Assembly: GCF_000007605.1 (NCBI RefSeq) | Contig: NC_003361.3 | Span: 186,001-250,000, forward strand | Direction of reading: 5' to 3' | DNA from: Chlamydia caviae GPIC | GTDB taxonomy: Bacteria > Chlamydiota > Chlamydiia > Chlamydiales > Chlamydiaceae | Length of the DNA: 64,000 nt | Part shown: one piece after another, positions 35,997-44,346 of the stretch | Position numbering within the stretch: the first letter of the stretch is position 1 | Layout of the letters: every line of letters begins with the position of its first letter | Made by a program: the position numbers and the translations under genes | The notes under the pieces: model-generated | What the model was told of the DNA's origin: nothing | Database searches by the model: none | What the model saw: the letters and a program-made list of their open reading frames with translations, nothing else

Positions 35997-38801
35997 TTAG
36001 AAGCTTAAGGATAAACCACCAAAAGCATCTCCGGAGAGATTGTTGCCTTCGCGTTGTGTTGTTGAAATTCCTAAGTAAGCCGTAGCAAATCTATATTTGA
36101 GGGTAGAACGGAATTTTAGATTTACAGCTTCTTGTCCTATAAAGGCTCCTGCAACTTTCCAAGAATGTTGATTTAGGATTAAGGCAGCCGTTGTTGTAGG
36201 ATTTTCTCTAAGCAAGTCTTTGATATAGGCCATGCTCAATTGTGTGAATAGCGAGTATTTTGCTCCGAAAAGGCGTAATTCTAAAGAAACCCCTGTAGGG
36301 AGAGCAAGATTACTCAAATGTGAAGAAGCGAAATACCGAGGATCGTATCCTGTTTCTATGAAAGGATTTTGGTTGATTACGGTATACTCAAGATCAACAA
36401 ATGGAGTAATTTTCAGACAACGGATTCCCTTAGGATAGGCATAAGATAGGCCTACACTTCCGCGAAATCCCTGGTTTTTCCAAGCTCCTCGGGTGATGTC
36501 CTTTTTCGAAAATTGATGTTTTGCAACATGGGATTCTTCAGCATAGCTTATAGAAGATCTGAATGATAAAGCGCGCCAATTTTTAAAAGCGGCTACTGTT
36601 CCTAATAGCATATGCGAATTGCTTTTCCCTGGAATATTATCCTGAGAGATAGATCCATGAAGTTGTGTGAATGTCGCACAAACAACAGTATTGGGTGAAA
36701 AAGGCAGTTTAATTCCTACATTCTGACCCACTTGTGTCGTAGAGAAGTTATTATAGCTTTTGCCATTTTGTTCCATAACACTGGAGATGGGGCCACCAAA
36801 AATACACGCATACTTTATAGGCATGATCGTGTTGTTATTTAAGTAGTTATCAAGAATAGCGTCATTAGAAGAGCGCATCCCTGTAAATGTTGCCCATACA
36901 GAAGATGGGATGAGATATCCCTCTTTCTCAGGATTTAAAATGAATGTTCCTGTTGGGATCCATGAGGCTTTTAATGTTTTATGTCGCTTTGAATTTTCCT
37001 TGGACCAATTAAATTTCCATACACCTTGATAGCCATAGGCATTTTGCTGCACAGCAATCTCTTCAGGAATAAAGTTGTCAATATTAACACTTTTTTCGGA
37101 TTTGAAAACGATTTCCATATGATATGGCTGAGATGCCAAATCATGATTATTATAGAAGATATTATCGGGATCATGAATTTGTGGAGATCCCGACAGTTTG
37201 ATTACTGAATTTCCTGATCGTATTTCAGCGGGAAGATGAGAGTGAGTAGTATCTAAACCAAAGCTAATATTAGAAATAACCAGATCTTTTCCTGAGCTAT
37301 TGTAGGTTGTTAACATCGACCCGGGGCTAAGATGTAATGTACCGCCTAACTGTTTAAATTCTTGAACAGCAAGAATAGCACCACTTATAATAGAAAGAGT
37401 TCCGTTATGTAGATATACAGGTTGGTTGAAGATAGAAGTTTTATTATTGTTATCTTGGCGATCTATAGCAAGTTTCTCTCCAGAAAAGATAACGGAACCG
37501 CAATGCAGAGTATGATCAACAGAGTTAATGTGTATAGGATCTGCACCCTGTGATGCTGCAAGAACCGGATCATAAAAAATAATGGATTGATTTTCATTAG
37601 CAATGAGGCGGATAGATTCAGGAGCACCGTTAATTATAATGGCATTATTCTTTATGGTGGAAGAATGCTTGGTGGTGATCCTAGCCGTGTTATTGCTAAA
37701 GATAATGTCAGCACTTTGTGCGTGCAAATGTAGTTTTGGTTGTCCACTTAAGTAAATTGCACCCCCTTCAAAATCCCTAGAGGAATTGTCAGAGAAGATA
37801 ATGGGTTGAGAAGCTGTAATATTACAGCTTACCGCGGCTATAGCTCCGCCACCTTTAGCGTGGTTTTCACTAAAGAGAATAGGCGCGTCATTGTTTTTGA
37901 TAATTACCTGCGAAGAAAAAATAGCACCGCCGAGAATGTCAGCACTATTTTTGCAGAAAACTACAGGAGCAGTTTGCTTATGTATATTGCAGCATTTTGT
38001 AAAAATTGCTCCTCCAGAAGATACCGCTCTGTTTTGTGTGAAGGTAATGGTATTTTTGTTTCCATTAAATTCTACAGTTCCTTGTGCATTACAGATGCCT
38101 CCACCAAAATTAGCGTAATTTTCTTGGAAGAGAATTTCCTGATTCCCATCAAAGAGGATAGAAGATCCAGCAACTTCGCTATTGATAGCTCCGCCATTAC
38201 CTGAATTTGTGATGTTTTTTGTAACTTGTGCACGGTTCTTAATAAAAGAAATAGCGCCACGCTGCTCACTAAATCTCATGTGATTTGGTTGCACTCCTGT
38301 AAGGAGAATCGCGCCTCCAGCTCCATGACTTATGTTATTTTGGAAAAGCAGACTAGTGTTTCTAGTGAAGAGCATATCCTGTTTAGAGGTAAACACTCCT
38401 CCAGAACTCTGGTTATTTTCTACGTTGATCGCTTTTAAATTTTCAAAAGTAAGAAGAGTCTTAGAAAATACACCAGCTCCCTGACCACCTAATTGTAAAT
38501 TCGTGAAATTTAAGATCGCTAGAGGAGAGCTCCCTGTAAATGTGAGATTGCCCTCTGAGTTGCAAAACGCTCCCCCGGATTTATGGATATTGTTTCCAAG
38601 GAAATCCTTAAGGGTGAATTCACCTCTCAACGTGTAATTTGTTCCCTGAGGGGACGTAGTTAACATGGTGAATAATTCAAGATCTTCACCCGCATGGGTT
38701 CCCGATAGAGGAAGAGTGACCTCCGCTGATAAATGAGATGTATAGGCTAATTGTGTTAGTGAAGAAAGAAGTGCGAATTTCCAAAAAAACATCTGTTTCA
38801 T
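35997..38801 (-). CDS. pmpA: polymorphic outer-membrane autotransporter, PmpA type
   Basis: A 934-residue autotransporter. A signal peptide (MKQMFFWKFALLSSLTQLAYTSHLSA) starts the chain. The passenger has GGA[I/F]-type repeats (GGAFCNSEG, GGAILLTG, GGAINSEV, GGAIFTKC, GGAIFSSQ, GGAIYLSG) and F-x-x-N motifs. The middle domain carries LHNGTLSIISGAILAVQEFKQLGG, close to the PmpA version LYNGTLSIENGAHL. The beta-barrel of about 270 residues ends GGLSLSF with the terminal Phe. PmpA is the least variable Pmp in C. trachomatis. Here the cluster is pmpA-pmpB with no pmpC-like gene following, unlike C. trachomatis. Confidence 0.92.
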   Translation of the reverse strand: MKQMFFWKFALLSSLTQLAYTSHLSAEVTLPLSGTHAGEDLELFTMLTTSPQGTNYTLRGEFTLKDFLGNNIHKSGGAFCNSEGNLTFTGSSPLAILNFTNLQLGGQGAGVFSKTLLTFENLKAINVENNQSSGGVFTSKQDMLFTRNTSLLFQNNISHGAGGAILLTGVQPNHMRFSEQRGAISFIKNRAQVTKNITNSGNGGAINSEVAGSSILFDGNQEILFQENYANFGGGICNAQGTVEFNGNKNTITFTQNRAVSSGGAIFTKCCNIHKQTAPVVFCKNSADILGGAIFSSQVIIKNNDAPILFSENHAKGGGAIAAVSCNITASQPIIFSDNSSRDFEGGAIYLSGQPKLHLHAQSADIIFSNNTARITTKHSSTIKNNAIIINGAPESIRLIANENQSIIFYDPVLAASQGADPIHINSVDHTLHCGSVIFSGEKLAIDRQDNNNKTSIFNQPVYLHNGTLSIISGAILAVQEFKQLGGTLHLSPGSMLTTYNSSGKDLVISNISFGLDTTHSHLPAEIRSGNSVIKLSGSPQIHDPDNIFYNNHDLASQPYHMEIVFKSEKSVNIDNFIPEEIAVQQNAYGYQGVWKFNWSKENSKRHKTLKASWIPTGTFILNPEKEGYLIPSSVWATFTGMRSSNDAILDNYLNNNTIMPIKYACIFGGPISSVMEQNGKSYNNFSTTQVGQNVGIKLPFSPNTVVCATFTQLHGSISQDNIPGKSNSHMLLGTVAAFKNWRALSFRSSISYAEESHVAKHQFSKKDITRGAWKNQGFRGSVGLSYAYPKGIRCLKITPFVDLEYTVINQNPFIETGYDPRYFASSHLSNLALPTGVSLELRLFGAKYSLFTQLSMAYIKDLLRENPTTTAALILNQHSWKVAGAFIGQEAVNLKFRSTLKYRFATAYLGISTTQREGNNLSGDAFGGLSLSF

Positions 38802-38961
38802 GTTTCAGAATCCTAGTCATTTCACGGTCTAGAGTAAGGGATCTAACTTACATAGAAGGGCAAAATAAATACACGGAAATAAAAAGTTGATCTAAGCGTA
38901 TGTTAATAAGAATAGAATAGTTAAAGTCCATTTTATTTTTTCTTTAACTATGTTGAGACGT

Positions 38962-38998
38962 GCCTCTAAAGACGATATGTATCTTTCTCTTTAGAGGC
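38962..38998 (-). terminator. hairpin downstream of the YtxH-like gene
   Basis: Perfect 11-bp arms GCCTCTAAAGA (38962-38972) and TCTTTAGAGGC (38988-38998), 25 nt after the stop of the minus-strand YtxH-like gene. No T-tract follows, but the position suggests termination. Confidence 0.5.
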
Positions 38999-39023
38999 TA
39001 TAGAGGGAATGGATAAACGAAAT

Positions 39024-39326
39024 TTAATCTTTCGTTTCTTCAATCATTGCTTTTGTGAAATCTTTGATCTCTTTAGATAGGTTTTTCGCTAACGCTTTTG
39101 TTTGTTGAGCAAAAGTCTTTGTGTGCTGTTTAGAGTGCTTAAACAGGGTTTTTCCTTTTCTCGTTCCCGAAGTTTTTACCTTTGAGAGTTTTTTTCTCAA
39201 CTGCACACCACTTTTTGGAGTGAACAAACAAGTCAGCAATGTCGCAATAAAACCTCCAAATAATACACCTCTGAGCCACCGCCACCGCTTACATGTTTTT
39301 TTATTAGGTTTATGATTTCTAAACAT
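39024..39326 (-). CDS. YtxH-like small membrane protein
   Basis: A 100-residue protein with a basic N-terminus (FRNHKPNKKTCKRWRW), one hydrophobic segment (about 18-35, LRGVLFGGFIATLLTCLF) and the YtxH-family hallmark TPKSGVQLRKKLSK right after it. The rest is a long basic helix (KTFAQQTKALAKNLSKEIKDFTKAMIEET) likely to form a coiled coil. Function of the family is unknown; the Bacillus relative belongs to a stress operon. It follows the DUF948-like gene by 24 nt. Confidence 0.7.
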   Translation of the reverse strand: MFRNHKPNKKTCKRWRWLRGVLFGGFIATLLTCLFTPKSGVQLRKKLSKVKTSGTRKGKTLFKHSKQHTKTFAQQTKALAKNLSKEIKDFTKAMIEETKD

Positions 39327-39350
39327 ACTTTCTTTCCCTCTACGGCAAAT

Positions 39351-39704
39351 TTAATCCTTCTTGCGAAATACACACCAAACGAGCAGCGCAGCTGCTGCCC
39401 ACTTAGCCCCTCGGCAGATCTTCCCCATCCAGCTAGCCTTACTTCCCTCACAGAGGAAATCTTCAATATCCTTAGGGAAGTGTTTATTCCGTTTGCGCAA
39501 CCAACTGAAAATAAGCTTTTTCCCTAAGAATAAAGGAGCTAGGATCTTGGCTTCAAAATTTAAAATTGTCGTGATCTTACTGATATTTTTAACTATCTTG
39601 TTGAGCTTATGTAATAAGCTAATAGCCAAAACGAACATCGTTACCATGCACGTTGATAGCAAGACACAACAGACAATGATCGCTCCCGTGAGGTAAGTAT
39701 TCAT
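39351..39704 (-). CDS. YtxG/DUF948-like membrane protein
   Basis: A 117-residue protein with an N-terminal membrane segment (about 6-30, TGAIIVCCVLLSTCMVTMFVLAISLL), then LHKLNKIVKNISKITTILNFEAKIL, resembling the start of DUF948 proteins (YtxG), and a C-terminal hydrophobic stretch (AKWAAAALLVWCVF) ending in RKKD. Its place directly before a YtxH-like gene mirrors ytxG-ytxH of Bacillus. The similarity is weak, so the family name is tentative. No clear ribosome-binding site precedes the ATG. Confidence 0.55.
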   Translation of the reverse strand: MNTYLTGAIIVCCVLLSTCMVTMFVLAISLLHKLNKIVKNISKITTILNFEAKILAPLFLGKKLIFSWLRKRNKHFPKDIEDFLCEGSKASWMGKICRGAKWAAAALLVWCVFRKKD

Positions 39705-39814
39705 ATAAAGTGAATAAACAATTTTTATTTTTATTATTTAATTTCACTTCTTATTTTCGATTTATTTTTAAAAAAGTTAAAGAAAATACTTTTCAATAAA
39801 TAAGTTAGAACTAT

Positions 39815-39846
39815 AAAAAAGAAAATCCCCAACAGGCGTTGGGGAT
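39815..39846 (-). terminator. rho-independent terminator of the nrdR-dksA-lspA-agcS operon
   Basis: On the minus strand ATCCCCAAC and GTTGGGGAT form a perfect 9-bp stem with a four-base loop, followed by TTTTCTTTTTT. It lies 57 nt after the agcS stop. Confidence 0.92.
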
Positions 39847-39902
39847 ATGTGCTTGATAATGAATAAGATGAGGAGGCTCTCGAAATATTCCTCTAGGAAT
39901 TC

Positions 39903-41258
39903 TTATTTTGCTGAAGATTGCAGCTCTACCACTTTATCAGATACGGGGAAGACGATTTCCTTTCTCATTAAGAAGACCCCAAATAGGTTAAAGCACAGGA
40001 GAAGAGCTCCAGATACAGACATGATCAATAGGGCTGTGTTTTGCGATAAGAAGCAAAACATAGGTAATATAGCAGCTCCGTATAGGGTATAGATTTTCGA
40101 TCCCATATTTCCGTAAAGAAACTTTGCACATTTTTTCCCGACAAGGAAATACGAAATAATCGTTGTATAGCCCGTGGCGAAGAAGAATGTGGGGAGGAGG
40201 ATCTTCACAAGAGGGAAATAGGTGGCTAAGGCATGTTCAACAGCTTGAGAAGCGTTGTCAAGGCCTAGAGACCAAGATCCGGATGCAAGTACCATCAGTA
40301 AGCTTAGTGTACAGATAAGGTTATCGATAAGAAGTCCTATGATACTTAGCTGAGCCTGTGTTTCTGGACGTTTTGCGGAACTCTCACTTTGAATAATGGA
40401 ATCAAATCCAATACCAATATCTCCGGAATAAGCGGCTCTGGAGATCCCTTGGTGGATTGTCGTTGCTACAGTACAACCAGCAAAGCCTCCAATAGCACCA
40501 TGCCCTGTAAATGCTGATGAAAATACGGCTGAAAACAGAGCCGGAAGCTGGTGGAACTCTTTTATAAGTATGTATAGAGATAGTACACAGTATAAGGTGA
40601 GGAAAAATGGAAGTACGACAGCACAGATTTTCCCAATACGCTGCAATCCCCCTTGAACTGCATAGAGAATTAAAAATAGCAAACCAAAAATAGTGAATAA
40701 TTTTGGGATGTTCCAGCAGTGGGAAATTGTGTCAGCAATAACAGAAAACTGATAGATTTCTACACCGTAAATACAGAGCAATACGGCTACAATAATAGGG
40801 ATGAGTTTGGTCCCATAAGCTTTATCTAGGAAGTACATTGGCCCACCTTGATAAACGCCGTCGCTATCTACCTTACGGAATTTAATCCCTAAGTACACCT
40901 CGGAGTATTTCACTATGGAACCAAAAATTCCCGCAATCCAAACCCAAAATAGGGCTCCGGGACCACCGATGCACGCAGCAGTAACAATCCCTACAACATT
41001 ACCAATACCGATATTGCCACTCGCTGAAGCAAAAAATACCTTCAACGGATGAATGCCTCTTTCGTGTTCCTTTCCCTTTTTCTTGGAAGACTCCTGCATA
41101 TACTGGTAGAAAAGCCTGCAGAATTGAGGAATTTTGGTAAATTGAGAAAAACCAGATTTCCACGAAAAGCTTATCCCCAGGAAAAGAATCATGAGAAAAG
41201 CCACATATGACCAGAAGAAGTCATCAAAGGTGGCTAGTAAAGACAAGACCGCGTTCAT
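39903..41258 (-). CDS. sodium/alanine symporter (AGCS family)
   Basis: Inner-membrane Na+-coupled importer of alanine or glycine, 451 residues, about ten hydrophobic segments. Family hallmarks include GNIGIGNVVGIVTAACIGGPGALFWVWIAG (about 76-105, binding the sodium ion), a conserved YQGGPMYFLD, and the loop ISRAAYSGDIGIGFDSIIQSE (about 270-290). Uptake of small neutral amino acids fits the parasitic lifestyle. Last gene of the minus-strand operon; a strong terminator follows. Confidence 0.93.
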   Translation of the reverse strand: MNAVLSLLATFDDFFWSYVAFLMILFLGISFSWKSGFSQFTKIPQFCRLFYQYMQESSKKKGKEHERGIHPLKVFFASASGNIGIGNVVGIVTAACIGGPGALFWVWIAGIFGSIVKYSEVYLGIKFRKVDSDGVYQGGPMYFLDKAYGTKLIPIIVAVLLCIYGVEIYQFSVIADTISHCWNIPKLFTIFGLLFLILYAVQGGLQRIGKICAVVLPFFLTLYCVLSLYILIKEFHQLPALFSAVFSSAFTGHGAIGGFAGCTVATTIHQGISRAAYSGDIGIGFDSIIQSESSAKRPETQAQLSIIGLLIDNLICTLSLLMVLASGSWSLGLDNASQAVEHALATYFPLVKILLPTFFFATGYTTIISYFLVGKKCAKFLYGNMGSKIYTLYGAAILPMFCFLSQNTALLIMSVSGALLLCFNLFGVFLMRKEIVFPVSDKVVELQSSAK

Positions 41259-41328
41259 GGTAAAAACTTTTTTTATAATTAAAATATTTAAACAGTTCTT
41301 TGGTAAGAAGATGGGTAAACTATTATCT

Positions 41329-41826
41329 CTATTTTATCTTTTGTTTAGTAGGAAAATAAAGCTTATATACGAAGATAAAAGTTCCTAAAGAGATAAAAAT
41401 ATCGGCAAAATTAAAAGTTGGGAAATACCACCGTTTAAAACCGATAGAAATAAAATCGACAACATGCCTGTAGAATAGGATGTCTCCAACGTTCCCAATA
41501 GCTCCGGAACAGAGGAGAATCAGGGAGAAGCGGATTGAAGGGGAGGTTCTTTTCTTTCTTAGAAAAAGAAAGGCAAGAATACCTAAAATAATTGCTATAC
41601 GTATGGCAAATAAGAAATATTTATATTTTGAAAATATCCCGAAGGCAGCGCCTTCATTAAAAGTAGGGCAAATACAAAAAATTAGCTTACCCCAACTATA
41701 CTGGTATAGTATGGGGCGAGCGTCGGGTAAATTCCCCCGGTACAGTAAAACAGCTAGTTTGGAAACCCAATCGATAAGGACGAAAAATGAAATAGCGAGG
41801 AAAGTAGATCGGGAGCGACTAGACAT
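41329..41826 (-). CDS. lspA: lipoprotein signal peptidase
   Basis: Inner-membrane aspartic peptidase that cuts the signal peptide from lipidated prolipoproteins such as OmcA. 165 residues with four membrane segments. The catalytic aspartates lie in NVGDILFYRHVVDFI (about 112-126) and FNFADIFISLG (about 138-148). The N-terminus reads FLAISFFVLIDWVSKL as usual. It starts 5 nt after the dksA-like gene, suggesting coupled expression. Confidence 0.95.
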   Translation of the reverse strand: MSSRSRSTFLAISFFVLIDWVSKLAVLLYRGNLPDARPILYQYSWGKLIFCICPTFNEGAAFGIFSKYKYFLFAIRIAIILGILAFLFLRKKRTSPSIRFSLILLCSGAIGNVGDILFYRHVVDFISIGFKRWYFPTFNFADIFISLGTFIFVYKLYFPTKQKIK

Positions 41827-41831
41827 GGGGA

Positions 41832-42206
41832 TTAGTTTCCGTAAAGTAGACCTTTTTCGAACTCGGATTGAGCTTTGACGGTCATTGTGGCGTAGGGAAT
41901 AGCCATTAAACGGGCTAGAGGAATTTCTTCACCACTTACGTCACAAATCCCATAAGAGGACTCTTCGATTTTTTCTAAAGCGCGATTGATCTGTCTTAAT
42001 AATTCATACTCTTTGGTTGTTACCTCCAAGCTGATTGTTCTATCAAAAGTATCCGTTCCCTGATCAGCTTGATGTTGAGAATATCCAGTAGCTTCGTTAG
42101 GCTTTTTGACTTCTTGAGCGTTCCCTTCTAGGGTATGAGATAGCTTATATTTCATCTCTAGAAGTCTTTGTTTAAAATTGGCTATTTCGTCCTCAGACAA
42201 CGGCAT
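41832..42206 (-). CDS. DksA/TraR-family protein lacking the zinc finger cysteines
   Basis: A 124-residue member of the DksA/TraR family, which enters the secondary channel of RNA polymerase and alters transcription initiation. The coiled-coil part (about 10-80) contains DTFDRTISLEV, which matches the D-x-x-D-x-[AT] tip. The globular end YGICDVSGEEIPLARLMAIPYATMTVKAQ aligns with the zinc-finger region of DksA, but only one of the four cysteines (GIC) remains: the second is Ser, and the third and fourth are Thr and Lys or neighbours. It should therefore act without zinc. It is encoded between nrdR and lspA. Chlamydiae lack a recognised RelA/SpoT, so ppGpp is probably not its partner. Confidence 0.88.
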   Translation of the reverse strand: MPLSEDEIANFKQRLLEMKYKLSHTLEGNAQEVKKPNEATGYSQHQADQGTDTFDRTISLEVTTKEYELLRQINRALEKIEESSYGICDVSGEEIPLARLMAIPYATMTVKAQSEFEKGLLYGN

Positions 42207-42236
42207 AGTTTCCTCTCTTTAACCTTAAAATAATAA

Positions 42237-42695
42237 CTATTTTTCCATATCCGGAGTTGCAGATAGCAAAACCTCCATTAATTCGCCAACATCTTTAAAT
42301 CTTCTATAGACGCAGGCAAATCTAATGTAGGCAATCATGTCTGCCTTTTTTAGATATTTCATTACTAGTTCGCCAATTTCTTTGGTAGAGATTTCCCTAT
42401 TTTGTTTGCCCAAGAGCTCAGACTTCACGTTAGAGGCTATCGCATGCACTTGATCCTGACCTATACGTGTATGACTAGAGGCGGCATTTAATCCGTTAAT
42501 TAGTTTAGATTCTTGGAAATTCTCGTAACGACCATCGCGTTTTAGTACCTGCAGAGTGAGCTCAACGGTTTCAAAAGTGGTAAACCTTTGTCCACAATTT
42601 AAGCACTCTCGTCGGCGTTTAATCGCATTTGCCTCTGGCGCATTTCTCGAATCTATAACCTTTAATTCCCCATGATTGCAAAAAGGACACTGCAT
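42237..42695 (-). CDS. nrdR: transcriptional repressor NrdR
   Basis: ATP/dATP-sensing repressor of ribonucleotide reductase genes, 152 residues. The N-terminal zinc ribbon MQCPFCNHGELKVIDSR and RRRECLNCGQRFTTFE (four Cys, about 3-34) is followed by the ATP-cone domain (LQVLKRDGRYENFQESKLINGL). AGGAGGT before the ATG gives a strong start. First gene of the operon that continues through dksA-like, lspA and agcS. It is divergent from ribE. Confidence 0.95.
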   Translation of the reverse strand: MQCPFCNHGELKVIDSRNAPEANAIKRRRECLNCGQRFTTFETVELTLQVLKRDGRYENFQESKLINGLNAASSHTRIGQDQVHAIASNVKSELLGKQNREISTKEIGELVMKYLKKADMIAYIRFACVYRRFKDVGELMEVLLSATPDMEK

Positions 42696-42806
42696 GGGAG
42701 CTACCTCCTAAAGTTAAGGTAGTCTAAGAAAATAATAATTTTAACGCAGGATAAATCTATGCGACTATAAGTTGCAAATTTTTTTTCCTAATCCATAAAA
42801 ATAGGG

Positions 42807-42875
42807 CTTGCGACAGATGCGGATAGCGTGATAAGTTCTCGCCATTTTTGCGAAAGTGCAACATCTTATCGCAAG
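42807..42875 (+). promoter_or_regulatory. structured region in the ribE leader
   Basis: CTTGC (42807-42811) pairs with GCAAG (42871-42875), GATAAG (42830-42835) with CTTATC (42865-42870), and CGC (42840-42842) with GCG (42850-42852). It lies 40 nt before ribE. TTGCGA and TGATAA inside it could also be promoter hexamers about 17 bp apart. It does not contain the FMN riboswitch consensus. Confidence 0.35.
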
Positions 42876-42914
42876 GGTATTTTATTGTAAATATTAGTTG
42901 TTTAGGGATTAAGA

Positions 42915-43520
42915 ATGTTTTCAGGGATAGTTCAGGAGCTTGGTGAAATATTTAGTGTTGAGCCAAGAGAAGAGGGGTTAACTATAGGTGTGCAAGGGTC
43001 TCCCACATGCATTTCCGAGTTGGAAATCGGCTGTAGTGTTGCTATTGATGGTGTTTGTCTTACTGTAATTAGACTTGAGGAAGAAGGTAAAATGTTTTTT
43101 GATATCATTCCTGAGACTCTTGCCTGCACTACAATAGGAGATAGAAGTGTTGGGGATCGTGTAAATATCGAACGTTCTTTAAAAGTTTCTGATGAAATTG
43201 GGGGGCATATGGTTTCCGGTCATGTTTGCGGTATCGGAGAGATTGTGCGTATAGAGAAAAATCGGTATTATTTTCGTGTACCAAGTTCCTTATCTCTATA
43301 TCTTTTTGAAAAGGGATTTGTTTCAGTAGATGGAATTAGCCTGACTGTTGTCACTGTGAATGAAGATGTGTTTTCAGTAGGATTAATTCCTGAGACGCTA
43401 TCTCGAACAACATTAGGATATAAGCGAGAAGGGTCAAAAGTAAATATTGAGCCTGATATGGCGACAAAAACACAAGTGGATACCCTAAGACGTTTATATC
43501 CTCCACAACAAAACAGATAA
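42915..43520 (+). CDS. ribE: riboflavin synthase alpha chain
   Basis: Dismutates two 6,7-dimethyl-8-ribityllumazines into riboflavin and the pyrimidinedione. 201 residues, formed by two lumazine-binding repeats: MFSGIVQELGEI with IDGVCLTVI (first half) and GGHMVSGHVCGIGEIVRI with VDGISLTVVTVN (second half). Catalytic-site residues near MFSGIV and SGHV are present. Followed after 1 nt by the methyltransferase gene. Confidence 0.95.
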   Translation: MFSGIVQELGEIFSVEPREEGLTIGVQGSPTCISELEIGCSVAIDGVCLTVIRLEEEGKMFFDIIPETLACTTIGDRSVGDRVNIERSLKVSDEIGGHMVSGHVCGIGEIVRIEKNRYYFRVPSSLSLYLFEKGFVSVDGISLTVVTVNEDVFSVGLIPETLSRTTLGYKREGSKVNIEPDMATKTQVDTLRRLYPPQQNR

Positions 43521-43521
43521 T

Positions 43522-44346
43522 ATGGATTACAAACTACTGGATAGTGGTGATGGAAAAAAGTTGGAAAGCTTTGGTCCGATAACTCTCATCCGACCTTCTT
43601 GCACGGCAATCTGGCCGAAGAGTTCACCATCTCTATGGAAAAAGGCGCAAGCAGAATATCAAAGATCTGGTGAAGAAGGGCAGTGGCATTTTAGGTCTTC
43701 TGTCCCTAAAGAATGGCGAATCGCTTTGAATGGCGTTGATTGTACGCTAAAGTTCACTCCTTTTGGTCACGTAGGTATTTTCCCCGAACATAGCGGTTTC
43801 TGGCCCGAATTAAAACAGAGCATAGAAAAGCATTCTGAATGTCGGGTTTTAAATTTATTTGCTTATACAGGTTCTACGTCGATTTTTGCTGCAAAATGCG
43901 GAGCAAAAGTATGCCACGTCGATGCATCTAAATCTGCAATAAAATGGGCGCAAAAAAATGTTGCGAACAACGCTTTGTCTGAAAAAAGGATCTTTTGGGT
44001 TATTGAAGATGTATTTTCTTTTTTACAAAAAGAAATACGGCGAGGGAAGAAATACGAAGTGATTTTATTAGATCCTCCAACCTATGGTCGCGGACCTGAT
44101 GGCGAGGTTTTTAAAATAGATAGAGATTTCTTCTCTCTGCTGCTTTTATGTTCCAAATTGCTTTCTGATTCTTCTTCCTATATTTTGATCACTTCGCATA
44201 CGCCAGGGCATACGCCAGCTTTTTTACACAGTTTAGCTACGCGGGCTCTACCTTTGGATAGACAGTATTGGTCTTCTGGAGAAAGTTTTTGTGGTATTGG
44301 GGATCAAGCCTTACCTTCTGGAGTGTTCGTTAAATGGAGTTCATAG
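43522..44346 (+). CDS. class I SAM-dependent RNA methyltransferase-like protein
   Basis: A 274-residue Rossmann-fold methyltransferase close to the RlmI/RlmK type acting on 23S rRNA, but lacking the PUA domain. SAM-binding motif I is VLNLFAYTGSTSIFAAKCGA (near 111), acidic motif II is CHVDASKSAIKWAQKN, and the catalytic motif IV is VILLDPPTYGRGPDG (near 181). The N-terminal part has FTPFGHVGIFPEHSGFW, where the family typically has G-Q-K-x-G-[FW]-F-x-D-x-R. Target base unknown. The next gene overlaps by 13 nt and also encodes an rRNA methyltransferase. Confidence 0.85.
   Translation: MDYKLLDSGDGKKLESFGPITLIRPSCTAIWPKSSPSLWKKAQAEYQRSGEEGQWHFRSSVPKEWRIALNGVDCTLKFTPFGHVGIFPEHSGFWPELKQSIEKHSECRVLNLFAYTGSTSIFAAKCGAKVCHVDASKSAIKWAQKNVANNALSEKRIFWVIEDVFSFLQKEIRRGKKYEVILLDPPTYGRGPDGEVFKIDRDFFSLLLLCSKLLSDSSSYILITSHTPGHTPAFLHSLATRALPLDRQYWSSGESFCGIGDQALPSGVFVKWSS

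Noticed and set aside
42696..42914. FMN (RFN) riboswitch upstream of ribE
   Set aside because: None of the conserved RFN blocks is present; only simple nested pairs.
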